A model generated the notes under the pieces. That model searched no databases, was not told the DNA's origin, and was given only the letters and a program-made list of their open reading frames with translations. Position numbers and translations under genes: made by a program. A stretch of 64,000 nucleotides of DNA from Pegea sp. RAD2-039 (taxonomy: Eukaryota > Chordata > Thaliacea > Salpida > Salpidae): NCBI GenBank assembly GCA_034620365.1, contig JAQGEQ010000177.1:620001-684000 (forward strand). The letters run 5' to 3'. Below are positions 49,783 to 62,001 of the stretch, one piece after another (within the stretch, counting starts at the first letter, position 1; every line of letters starts with the position of its first letter).

Positions 49783-52700
49783 TTTTTTAATGTAATCAAA
49801 AATAACTTTTGATTTTGGTAAATTAATAATTTTTAAATTCTGCGAATATTGATATACATAGAAATTTATAATGTTGTTTTACTTAAAGCAAAATAAGAAA
49901 ATTCATTTAAAAGTTTTAAAATTATACCAAAAAGTTTTTTTATAAGATTACTATCTCACTAATTGACATGGTGTGCTCATAAAAATTGAAGTTTAGATTT
50001 AGAAACTAAATTTTTAATCAAATAACAATCTTTCTTTGACAAAAAAAGTTTATTAATATAAGTCAAGTCTTATAATAAAAAATGTACATTGAATGAAAAA
50101 ATAAATTTACAAATAACCAGAGCAAAACTGAAGAAATATGGATGTTACAAGAGTTTTATGCAGCTAGTCTCTGCCAATTCAACTCATTTTTGTGGGTAAA
50201 TAAGCTAAGCAAGCTGTATTATTTAAAACATATGTAAAGTATAGCAGCATATAAAAATAGATTAACAAACAACAAAAACTAAAAGAGCTTATCGAGAAAT
50301 AAAATAAAGTTTAGTTGGACTTTTAAATCAAAAACATGGAAACTTGATTTTAATGTGATGTATTTATTTACACAAATTCAAATCTCGGAGTAGGGTATTA
50401 ACCTTATTACAGTACCTTATATACTTTTAGCTTGTTATAGTTTAATCGAAAATAACAATGTTTTAGATGAAAAGACAATATATTTATCACCATCAAGGTG
50501 AAAATAGTAAAACTTTATCATCTACAAATTTTTGTAAATAAAATAAAAACGATAACAAAACAGTATAACACTTTGTTTATTCATCAATTAAGCTGAAATA
50601 TTTTGAGTAAATTGTAACAAAATAATGACTGCAATGTAAATTAAGTGTTTGTCCGCTATTATACTTTGAGATATATAACTCAAAAATGAATAACTAACGC
50701 AACTACTAACTGAGAACTAAACTTTGGTATAGTAGCTTAATATAGTAGAGGTAAGTTTATGTAGCTTTTCTCAATTTTTTTAATAGTAGTCTTTGGTTGG
50801 GAATAAATCTTCTAAACATAACAAGTTAGATACACATTATCTATTTATTCAATATTTTCAAGCTCAGCTGCTATGAACCATCAGGCAAGTAAAATAAGTT
50901 ATTTGAAATTTCTTGATTATACTGCTTAAAAATAAATGGTGTAAATGAACAAACCGAATTCTATAATAAAAAAAATTAAAAACATAGAAGTTTGATTGCA
51001 TATGTTATAATAAAGGTTATATAAAAGGTATTTTTACAACATGAAAGTAAGTAGTAGCGTGAGTTAACTAGTTAAAAAAAACTTAAATAAACTAAGGAAT
51101 AAATAATTGTGAATAAATTGATTGATGAAAAACTTTCATTCATTGTTAATAATGATTTCCACACAAGTAGTACTTTGGTGAAATGAAAAAAAATTTGATT
51201 ACATCCAATCAATTTTAAGATTAACGAAAAGTGTGACCTCGATTAGGAAGCAAGTTGATTAATTTGCGTACCTGCTACTACTTCGAAACTTTAAGTTTTA
51301 TTTTACTTCGATATTTAAAATATCTTTGATAAATTAGTTCAAATTTATAAAGGATGAAGATATACCAAAAGGATATGACATTTACTTAAGTGATGTTTAA
51401 ATAGAATATTACTTATATTCTAAACACTGAGAAACTTCAATTATTTAGATGGCCTAAAAACGTGCTCATAAGGCAACACAATTTTTAAGCTGTAACAAAA
51501 GGCAATAGTATAACTAACTAATTCAAAAGTATATATCAAATCATTGTTTGCGTCAAACATTTTTCAAATTGATTTATTTTTTGAGGTATAAGCAACGTAT
51601 TGTGCTAAAAGTAGAAATTAACACGGAAAAAATGATTAGTAGATTCTTTGGTACTTCGGTAGCTTCTTTAAAATCATCTGTCTTATTTGTTACTTATTTT
51701 GTTTGCTCAATTTAGTCTTTTCGAAGCTTTTATATTTAGATGTTTATTAGCGTAAGGCACACAAAACAAAACAAAACTAAAAGAATGTACCGAGTCCCTT
51801 TCATTTCATGTTTTCATATTTTGTAACGTTCAGTTTATTTAACAGTTTATCCGTTTACTTCATTAGTTAATAACACAAAACCAACAAAAAATTTAATCTA
51901 GATACAGTTCTTGTGCTTAGTGGTTATACAAGTTTGATTATATAATCGATAATTCATTAAAGGTGGTTCAGAAAATATTTTTTCGAAATAATTATATCAC
52001 AATTATGAATGTGAAAGTAATTTCCGATTAGAAACTAAGAAATACTCGCAAGAGTGTCAGGCCAGAAAAAAATACTAATATTATTGTAATAGTTGGATGA
52101 AATCAATAAGCACCCAAGAAACTTGTTGTTTTCGTTTAGTTATCTAATTTATAACATTTTAAACTTGAGTTTTGATGATGTTTTGTTTTTGTAAACAATA
52201 ATAGTCCATCCTATATTTAAAATTTATAATAAAATAAATTTTTGCTACTTTCATACTTATTTGTAAAACATTTAATCATGAATAATTGTTTAAGATTGAA
52301 AGATTTTATTTATTGATTTTATTTGTATCAATTAAATTATTTGTTACAATGAATTATTTTTAAATATAACAAATTGTAAGCATATAAGTTTGTCAACCTA
52401 CCTTTGCTAACCTAAAACTAATTTATGAATGAAGTTTTTCTTATTTTTATAACTTTTGAAATTGTTTTAAGCTTATATGAACATATATTTTTGATTTATA
52501 TTAGGTTTTATAAATAGTTTGTTAAAATTATTTTTACAATTTAATTTCAAGCAAATTATATTTAACGATTAATGTTTTTTGACCTATTACTATAATCAAA
52601 TATAAATTAACTTACTTATATATGATTTTGAAAAATTAAAAGTATTAATTAGCTAAGTTTAGAACGATAAAAGATTTATTATAAATATAATATTAAGCCT

Positions 52701-53234
52701 AAATCTTAAAATTATTTATAACAAAGGTAGTTAATATTTTAAACTAACATTTTTTAAATTTCCTACTATATAGTAGTTTACTTAACAACTTATTTTAGTA
52801 GATAAATTTTATGTATTATTGTTTATTATTATATAGAATAAATATGACTTTTACTTTAATATAGGTAATGTATTACTAAATTACTTCTTTTTATTTTGAC
52901 TAGCTTATCTAAACAGAGTATAGAATATTGTATGAATGAAAAAGTCTACTTATATTATTATAGCACAACTTTTTGTTAGATCAGTAAAATTTTTAGTTTA
53001 GTTAAATGATTAGTTTTTTCATTTAAACTTTTTATTGTTTAGCAGTTTGATTTGTATCAACAAAATATTAAAATTATTATAAAGATGTTTCATCAGCAAC
53101 TAAACTTATATTTAATATTATTCATGAATCACAAAACTTTATTTTTTATTTATCTTTTATTTTTTGGATATCAAAGTTTTAATATTCTTAAAATTTTGAT
53201 TATAGTTTAAATGGTTTAATAAGAGTTTATTAAA
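49783..53234. other. Intergenic between divergent DCAF17 and CNPPD1
   Basis: About 3.4 kb of AT-rich DNA separates the two divergent starts and must hold both promoters. I found no ORF, RNA gene or repeat array that I can support. Confidence 0.6.
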
Positions 53235-55518
53235 ATGGAATGGAACACTATTGAAAAGTTTATAAATCTGCAAGATTTTGAACATATTGATAAAGATGTA
53301 AGTTTTAGTTCAAATTTTATGAAATTGATATAAAATTTGATTAGTATATAGCTTTAAAAGTTTTAAACTTTGTTTGAGTATACGATTTTAAATAGGGATT
53401 TGGTTAATCTAATTCTTTGCTTTCTTTTATTTTGTTTTTGCTATTTATTTAAAATAATATTTTAATTTCATAGGTTAATTTTATTTAAAGTATTTATAAA
53501 CTTTTTTTATATAAAATTTTAAAAAGGGTTGATAATAAATAGTGCTTAAAAAATCAATGGTTTTATAAATTAAATCATTTGATATTTTGAATTTTATAAT
53601 TTAAATTAGGAAATTTTGTACAAAATAATATATGATTAGTATTTTAAAAGTGTTTTAATTATTTCAAATAATTCTATTAACTCTTTTTATTCTTTTTTAT
53701 AGACTGTGAATGCTTTTTCAACTTATAAAATTGGAAAACGGACTCAAAAAACATTCTATTATGCTCCAGGAAAAAATCCTCTGAAAGACACTCTCTCTCA
53801 GCCATTATTGCGTAAAACTATACTTTTTATTGATTTATATCTAAGAAATATATAATAATTATATATATATAATAATTATATATAAAATATATAATCTTCA
53901 GTTGACTTTATAAATTGATAGAAGAGATCCAAATGGTTTTGATTTGTTTCTAGTTTTAGTATACTAATAAAGTCAACCTTCAGGTGAGTCAGTTGAGATA
54001 ATTCGAAAAGCTGTACCATCTTCTGTTGGTAAACTTGGTCCTTATCATGGAGCACGAGTTGTTAGGTGAGGAAAGAAGTTTTTTGTTGATAAATAAATAG
54101 AATTTGATGACACAATTTATTGATTTATTTAAATACAATTGAAGCAAATTGAGTTGCTTATAGAATTGTTTTCTAGAGATGCTTGTGTTTCTCCCTGTTC
54201 CATGCTTCTAGCTCTTATTTACATTGAACGCCTCTCAAAGTACAACTCTGCCTATCTTGCTTCAGCATCATCTTCTGAAATATTTCTTGTTTCAATGGTA
54301 CATTCCAATAAGTTGTTGCAATTGTTGTTATTTATCACTAGCAAATTTTCATATTTTATATATTATATCATTTTTACAAACCAAATTTCAAGTTACGTAT
54401 TTCAATCACATAAATGATCATTAACCTTCGTTTGAAATTATTTTTCTTCTTTTAGTTGATTGCTTCAAAATTTATGTACGACGAAGGAACCGATGAAGAA
54501 GTATATAATGATGAATGGTCTGCTTCAAGTCATATGGATGTAAAAAGTTTGAAAAAACTAGAAGCCGGATTTTTATCTGCAATCGACTGGAAAGTTTTTG
54601 TAACTAAAGATGAATTTCATCAAATGCTTTTACTTATAGAAGCAAAGTAAGAAGATTTCTGATATTACCAAATACAAACAGATTTCTCACCGAATCATCA
54701 ACTGAAAGTATTCTGATCTCATTTAATTGATTCAGACTCGCTCTGAGGAATGGTTTGGAAAGAGGCTGGTTTTCGTACACAGATCTCAGTTGCTTATTAA
54801 TGTCTTCTCGAATTTCACAAAATTTCAAAGATATCGCAATTTCATTTGTACAGGTGAACATCAATCTCAGTCTACTTCTGGATCAACAAGATCAAATTTC
54901 TTATTTGCTGTTTTCATTCAGACCTTTGGAGTACTGATGGTTGGTTTCTGTGGACTTGCAGTGGCTTGTATTGGGGTTTCTCTCACAACTTTATTATCTA
55001 CTAATACTTCAACTGAAGTAGCTTTCAGTCATGATCATGAGCTTGTGTTCTCTCTTCCTATATTGGAGAATAAGTCACTTACTCAAAAAGATTATTTTGG
55101 TAAGATAACTCCCGAAGATATACTTTAAAAGTTTTAGAAAGTTGAATCAAGTTATTTTTGTTGAAGTACCAGTTACAATCGAAACAATTGAAGTTCAGTC
55201 GAAACCTAACATCAATCTTGAAGTTGACGTTGAAGCCAATTATTTTGGAGCTTGTAATCAGTGCAGAAATCACTTTTACTCGTTCTCATCTCACTACAAT
55301 CACTCTGCTAATATTTTGGATAATTTTATTTGTCACTACCCAGCAATAGTCAAGTAAGTTTTCTTTAAATGTTCAAAGGTTTTTTAAGTATTAAAATTCT
55401 TGTTGTTTTTAGTTCTGAAGAAGAGCAGATAGAAAAAAAGACTCGAAATTATCAGATTATGTATGATGTAATTCACCAATCTCATGATTCTCATTTGCAG
55501 TTCAATCAGTTATTCTGA
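53235..55518 (+). CDS. CNPPD1: CNPPD1 homologue (cyclin Pas1/PHO80 domain protein)
   Basis: Nine exons (53235-53297, 53703-53811, 53984-54065, 54177-54297, 54456-54646, 54736-54853, 54922-55099, 55173-55353, 55413-55518) encode 382 aa, near the usual 410. All phases agree. The cyclin-like box (about 85-230) carries RDACVSPCSMLLALIYIERL, SSSEIFLVSM, ASKFMYDEGTDEEVYNDEW and GFLSAIDWKVF, then GWFSYTDLSCLL, matching vertebrate CNPPD1 nearly word for word. A hydrophobic segment (about 229-255) follows, as in the family, suggesting a membrane anchor. The tail has a C-x2-C pair (GACNQC). Its function is poorly defined; it is cyclin-related but no partner kinase is established. Introns 5 to 8 are only 59-89 bases, and intron 6 (54854-54921) is needed to reach the hydrophobic segment. 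AATAAA lies at 55992-55997. Confidence 0.94.
53846..53893. repeat. AT-only near-palindromic repeat in CNPPD1 intron 2
   Basis: Two near-identical blocks of TATATAATAATTATA type stand in tandem, made almost purely of A and T and able to fold on themselves. Confidence 0.75.
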
Positions 55519-56677
55519 TGAAAGTTGTGTCAGCTCAACATCAAACACTATTCTGAAACACTTTCACATGCTTCTTCTAATGAATTTTCACTTCAATTTG
55601 CAGTAAAATGTCAATTTGAAGACTTTTCTGCTTGTAGCGTTAAAAAGCAACTAATATAATTTCACAATTTCCTTGCTGCCATTATACTTCAATCGAGTAT
55701 TCAAGCTTTTGTACACATTTCTTTATTGTCTAAATTTCTTTAACCTTTCACTTTAACAGTAAATTTTTTGTAAATTATCTTCAATAAGAATATTTTCAAT
55801 TATTTAGCTGACTTTTTCATTTATAAAAATTTATGTAAAATATGTCTTCAAATATCAAGTTGTCATTCTTTGTGAGATTTAGATTATATTTGTCAAGTAT
55901 AAATCTTAGTAACACCTTAGAAGCAGAAGTTAAGCTCATTTAACATACTTCATATTGTGTTTGACTTTCATATGTTTGTTTTGATGAATTTAATAAAAAT
56001 TCTAAGCAAAAATACTGTCACAAAAACTGTTACTTAAACAACAAAAGTTCATCACTTGTTACTAATTTAGGATAATTTCTGGAAATTATTGAATAAAAGA
56101 GAAACAACTTTTAAAATAAAATCAATCAAGCCTTTCACAAGTAGGTTAAGGTAGAAGATAACATTTTAATCAACGACTTAATGTATAAAAGTGATTCAAA
56201 TTGAATAACATTATACTTCAAAAGGTGGTCCACTACAAACCGATTGATAAATTATCACTTTTGATATTTATAAAGAACAACTTTAATAGGAACTTATGAT
56301 AGCCAAGGGTCAAAATATTGATAACATTTTGCTATTTAAAGATTATAACAGACAAGTTTAATAATCTTAAAATAAGTAGTTAATTCATGAAACAGATGAA
56401 ATTATTTTCTAAAAATCTAAAATGAATAATCAAACTTGAAGAATATCTTCCAACTTGTGTAACTTGTTAGCAATCGCCTTAGGCTATCTACTATGTAAGT
56501 ACAACTTCTTAAAATTCAATTTTTAGCCATTTTGAGATCAAAACTTCATTAATAATTACATTTTTATTTTCAATCATATTCAGTTGTTGTTATATGAATG
56601 TTTTAATCGTTTCAGTAAAAATGTTTTAGTAATGTGAGTAAACTAATTTCTTTATTTCTTAGTTCTTGAGTAACAAG
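55519..56677. other. Intergenic, CNPPD1 to EGF-ZP gene (same strand)
   Basis: It contains the CNPPD1 3' UTR with AATAAA at 55992-55997 and, at its right end, a strong pyrimidine tract ending in TTAG at 56662, 15 bases before the next ATG. I see no gene in it. Confidence 0.6.
56645..56662 (+). promoter_or_regulatory. Splice acceptor in the 5' leader of the EGF-ZP gene
   Basis: A TTTCTTTATTTCTTAG tract immediately precedes the 15-base leader before the ATG. No upstream donor or exon is identified. It is either a 5' UTR intron acceptor or a trans-splice site. Confidence 0.5.
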
Positions 56678-58844
56678 ATGAGAGTTTTTTTGCTCAGTGC
56701 TTTTATTTTTGGTTTAATTGCCATAACTCAAGGTGAGATTTGAATTATCCAAAACAATATTTGGTTCGAAATAAAAGTTAAAATTCATTATTTTGCTAAT
56801 TAATAAACTCGATATTAAAAACAGCAATCTTCTTTCAATTACCTTAAAAGTAAATCATTGAATATTAATCGAGTAAAAGTTCTAGAAATATTTTGTTGTT
56901 ATTTCAAAATGTTAAATTAATTTAAAACTCTACCTTTATATGGTAACCTTTAAATTTATACTCTTATAAATTTTCTGTTTGGTCAACTTGTTTATAACAT
57001 CACATAAAAAATGTACTTGAAATGTGCTGATGAAACATAACTGAATAAATTATCAACATCTCAATTTCATCAATAAATAAAAGAAAGTTAAAGAAAATAT
57101 TTTAAGAATCTCCCATTTTCGTGCAGCAACAGTTTGTGAACCAAATCCCTGTCAGAATGGAGGAGTCTGTCTTGAAACTTCAAATTCCTACAAATGTGAT
57201 TGTCCATTCAACTTTGTTGGTATCCATTGCACACTGCGTAAGTCATTTATTATCTTATTTTAAGCCAGCTGATACTTTTTCATTATGTAAAAGCACCACC
57301 GGAGGTCGTATGTGGTAAGCGAGCAATCGAAGTTAAGATTGATGAAAGGATCGTAACTGAGATGGATTTACCAACTAATGAAGAGTTTGTTTACTTTGAA
57401 AAGTCTCCAGGCTGTCGAGCTGTAAAAACTCAAGATCAGTATCATCTTAGAATTGATGCCCCTTTTCTAGATTGTGGACTTTCACTAGAAGTACGTTTTA
57501 CTGTAAATGGATGCTGAATTTTCGTCATAAATTTGTTGTTGAAGGCTGAAGAAGAAAACTTTGTATTTAGTCAAAAAGTAGTTTGGAACAAACCTAATGG
57601 TGAAGTGGAAAGACCTGTTGTTCTTCTAAACTTCAGATGCAACTATTCTGGCAGATACAATGTGTCCTTTGAGTCTATAAAACCAACTGTAACGTAAGTC
57701 GGTTGAATCCCAGAACAAGTTTCTATTTTGTGTCGATTTCAGCACAATCGATTTTGAAACTACATACGGAGAGTTCACTCTACAGATGGATTTATACAAA
57801 TCGTCAGATTTTGCTGAAAATGAAAAATTCCGACTTCGACCAGTGGTCACTATCAATGAAGAAGTTTGTGTTAGTGAGTATTCCAAGTTTGAGAACTTTT
57901 TCATTTGATCGTCATATTTATCTCAAACTCATTTAAAGTTATTTGGAAAGCATTGCTAGAACTATTGCTTTATTAAGATATTAGTAATATTTTAATTTTG
58001 AATGCTGAACTTGGAACTTTTCAGAAAATAAAATCGATGGAGGGCTACCTGACATGTTGGTTCTGACTTCTCTTCAGTGCTGGGCATCATCTGAAGAAGA
58101 TGGAGATGGAAGTTATTATGGATTTATAGATAACAAGTTCGACTCTCATCTTAAAAAATATAAAATAACAAATATTAAGCTTGTTCCTTTGAAATTGACT
58201 CTTCCTAAAATCTTTCGATATTTTTTATTGCTTCGTTTTAGATGTTTAGAGGATCAGTCGACTGCTGTTATCGTTAATAATGGAGATTCTGCTGAGTCAA
58301 AGTTTTGTTTCAATGTTTTTAAATGGAAAAACTCTGAAAACTCAGTTTATGTCAACTGCAAAGTTCGAGTTTGTAACACAACCTGGGGACCCGATAACTG
58401 TGTCTGTTCTAAATCAACTCGACAAATAAGGTTTATTTAAAAACTCTTAAAAATATTTAGAGCTTATTATTATCTTATAATATTTATTTATCTCAAAAAT
58501 GAATAGATCTTTGGATGATGATGACAGTGCTTATATTGTGTCTCCTAAGATTTTGGTTTTTGAGAACAACCATCTTAATAGTTGGATGGATTTTCTTGAA
58601 AGTGAGTCTGAAAATTACGACGCTTATGAGAAAGAAGATGAGCGGACACAAGAGATGGAACAAAATAATAGTTAGTTTAAGCAGAGTTTTTCCCTTTCAC
58701 ATTTTTATTGTCAATCTGATTACAGAATCCAATAAGACAACAACTCTGTTAGTTGTTGGAATTATCTTAGTTTTGATTATTGTTGGACTCGGTGTCTTGA
58801 TTGGTGTTGTTTTAAGCTACAGGAAAAGAGCAAGAAAAGTATAA
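56678..58844 (+). CDS. EGF and zona pellucida (ZP) domain transmembrane protein
   Basis: Nine exons (56678-56732, 57127-57237, 57294-57490, 57545-57693, 57743-57873, 58025-58136, 58242-58430, 58507-58670, 58726-58844) encode 408 aa. Residues 1-18 are a signal peptide. One EGF module has all six cysteines (22, 27, 33, 42, 44, 53; CQNGGVC). A complete ZP module follows: ZP-N begins VVCGKRAIEVKI at about 60; ZP-C includes SLQCWA, NNGDSAESKFCF and VNCKVRVC. RQIR (312-315) is a furin-type site at the end of ZP-C, followed by an acidic linker, one membrane span (about 376-400) and a short basic tail (YRKRARKV). ZP proteins polymerise into extracellular matrices after furin release. Skipping 58137-58241 as an intron restores the ZP-C core, although that stretch is open in frame. 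The sequence does not say which matrix. Confidence 0.93.
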
Positions 58845-61800
58845 GTACGACTCATCACATCATAAACTATTTCATTAACTTTTTTTAATGAATCAAACAA
58901 ATTCGCACTTTCCTTACAGTTGTAAATATAAATTCCTAAATTGATGTACTCATTAACCAAGTAAAATTTCCAGCTTTTAATCATCTCTTTGGCGCTTGCA
59001 GTTTTGTTTATACAAACAAATTAAACGAGCAAAGCCTAACCAAATTATTAGTGTTGGCTGATCATAAAGGTTTAGTTAACAGCGGAAACTTTGCCATGAA
59101 TCTTTAATCTAATTAAATTCTTAATGAAATGGAACATGGTGGTTAAGCTACTTAAAATTCGTTTAATATAAAAAAAGGTACAAAATGTATCAATTAAAAT
59201 TATAAGTTTAATAAAAGGATTTTTTGTACTTTAGTTAGTTTTATCATATCAATTTTGTCAAACTAAAGGGTTGATTTTTTTTTCAAAGTCTATAAAAAAC
59301 TAACAAATTTCAAGTTGATTGTCAAGAAGTTTACTGATCTGACAGCATATCAGTAAGTTTGTATTGAACTACCAGCAAATCTAATTTGAGTTCTATATGG
59401 GTTGAAAATTAATCAACCTAATCTTTTCAACTTTACGGCCAGATCTTTAAAAGTCTTATGTACATCTTTATTGTTTTCAGTTGCCAATGATGCTTAGGAC
59501 TATCTGCTTTTATATATACATAATAAAAGACAACATTGTTGGTAGTTGGCAAGTTTGTCACAACAATTTGAAATACGCATACATCAGCTGATTTGCAAAA
59601 CGTATAAAACTTTAAAATACTTTAAAACTCCCTTCTTATTAAAAAAGAAGCTTTTTCTATATATTTAATGAAACAAAAAACTCGTTTTAGTACTCAGTAC
59701 AGTCACAAGACTTTTTTGCCCAAAGCAGTGTCCTTCAAAACACTCATGTTAAAAGTAATGTTCAAAAATATTACTTAAAATAAATTTATTTATTTGTTAC
59801 AATAAATGCGAAGGAGGGTGCCTAAAGGATGAAGAAAACCAATAAATATTTCAATACTAAATTTCAAAGTTAGATTCGAGTATAATTAAAAGCAATCACG
59901 TCATATTTATCCAAAAAATAAATAAAAAATTGCTTCAAATTAGAAATATAATATATAATGTATTTTCATAACAAAATTTTCAAAGAGTTTATTAAGTAAA
60001 TTACAAACAGTATCTTTCATTGTTAACAATTTCTTTATGTTCAATCTGCGTTCAATTAAAAATGTTCAATGTGTATAAGTTTAATCTTGTTAAATATAAA
60101 GTTATAAAAATATATTTAGTACATATAGCTGCTGGCATAAAAGACAGAATAAAGCTATGCTTATTATTGCTAAGTTTTCAGATAAATCTTAATTATTCAG
60201 TGAATATTTTTGATAAATCTACAAAATTTAAAGTTATTCTAAACTTAAAAACTTGATAACTGGCAACCGTTATTTAAAGATAGTTTGTAATTGACTGCAT
60301 GAATAGAAATTGTTTTAACTAAGTCATTGTGCAAAAATTGGAATAGAAAAGTTTTTTCAACATGAAGTCAAAAATAATTATTGTGTTGCAAATAAATGGA
60401 TAAAAATCTTTAAATTGCAGATAATTTCAAGTTCAATTTCTGCAATCTGATTTTATGATTGGTTTTAAAATAAACGTGAAGAGCTTTTTAATACCGGTAT
60501 ATTCTATTCAAATAAGGTCTTTAAGCTGAGAAAAAACTTTGATGAACATCATAATTTCAATTTTAAAGATATTTTATAGAGTTTAACATAGATTAAAATT
60601 TATAAGCTGATAAATGAACGATATCTACAACCTACGTATAAGCCTCACTTCATTTTAAAACAAAACAAAATAAACATAAATTATTATTTACATCGCTATC
60701 CCAAACATCATTTTTAATAGGACACTTTTTAACGTCGCCTGATCTCAATTTTGCTTTTGTCCTATAAAAATCGTGTTTATTATGAGTTGAAGAAAATTTA
60801 AAATAGTTATTTTGCTAAATAGATTGTTGAAGATAATGTTTACCGATAAGATAGCCTTATATACCCCTTGTTTGCGGTAAATATTTGCTTAAGAAATGTT
60901 GACTTACTCATAGATAAATTGACAAAACCTCTGATTATAGAAATTCTAAGAATTGTATTTAAAATTACATTTTGATTCAGTATTATATTTGGCTAATATA
61001 TTAGTAATCTTATCTTGACCAAAACATTATTTTATTAAATATTTTCAAAATAAATCTTTAATATACGAAAGGCCTTTTATTGCTGTAAAGCTTCATGAAA
61101 TGTTATAGTGTTTTTATAAATAAATAACTTTGTTGTATTATAAAGTCTTTTGAAGATAATAAAATAAATAAATAAAAATATCAAATCCATAAGTTTTATA
61201 GAACGATCAAAATCAAGGAAACAACTTTTTAATATTTCAGAGAAATAACCTTAAAACCGTTTTTTTTTTGTAAATATTTTTCTTACAAATTTAAGTTCTG
61301 CTGTTTATTACCATTTCTACATGTGATCTACAACCTATGCGTTTTATAATTTTTTTTAGACATTACAACTTTGTTAATCACCTTTAATTTTCTTTACAAG
61401 TTTTCATTGTCATAATTTGTTTGAATAAATTATTAGACTATAATTGTCATTCAAATTAAGCTATATATTTCAGAAACTCATAATATAAAAGACTTTACTG
61501 TATCTGAAAATAAAGCTAAACTAGTTTGGATTAAAAACAAAATTTATTTTAAATCAAAAAAAGATTGAAAATTATCTTTGCGCTAATCTGCAGCAATTTT
61601 TTTCATTTGTAGAAAAATGAAAGTTTTAGGTGTTCGATGATTTTGATTTTATTTTCAACGTAAAAAAGATGATTTAAGCGAATCAAAAGAAAGAAATTTG
61701 ATGTTGAAATTATCATTATTTTATATTTGTATTCATTCTGCGAACATTACTGTCAACTAAACAGAACAAATTTTTATAAATTTCATGATAAGTTTCTTTT

Positions 61801-62001
61801 GCACAGTTTTATCAGCCAACATAAAATATAGATTTTGTGTTTAAAATAATATCTTACAGCAAAATACTAGATTACAAGCTTCAACTTTATGTTTACAATC
61901 AGATCCTACAAATTGAATGTGAGTCACTATTAAAAATCACAAAAAATATAGGTTAAAAGAATTGAATCAGGTTATTCAAAGAAAAACTTCCTTTTTGGTC
62001 A
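58845..62001. other. Intergenic, EGF-ZP gene to SLC43-like gene (convergent)
   Basis: About 3.2 kb of AT-rich DNA holds both 3' UTRs. A 78-codon frame at 60020-60256 is Ile/Lys/Leu-rich with no domain, and I treat it as chance. No RNA genes seen. Confidence 0.6.

Noticed and set aside
54727..54921. Continuous 133-codon frame across CNPPD1 exon 6 and 7
   Set aside because: Its first half is out of frame with the conserved GWFSYTDL exon; a 68-base intron explains the frame change.
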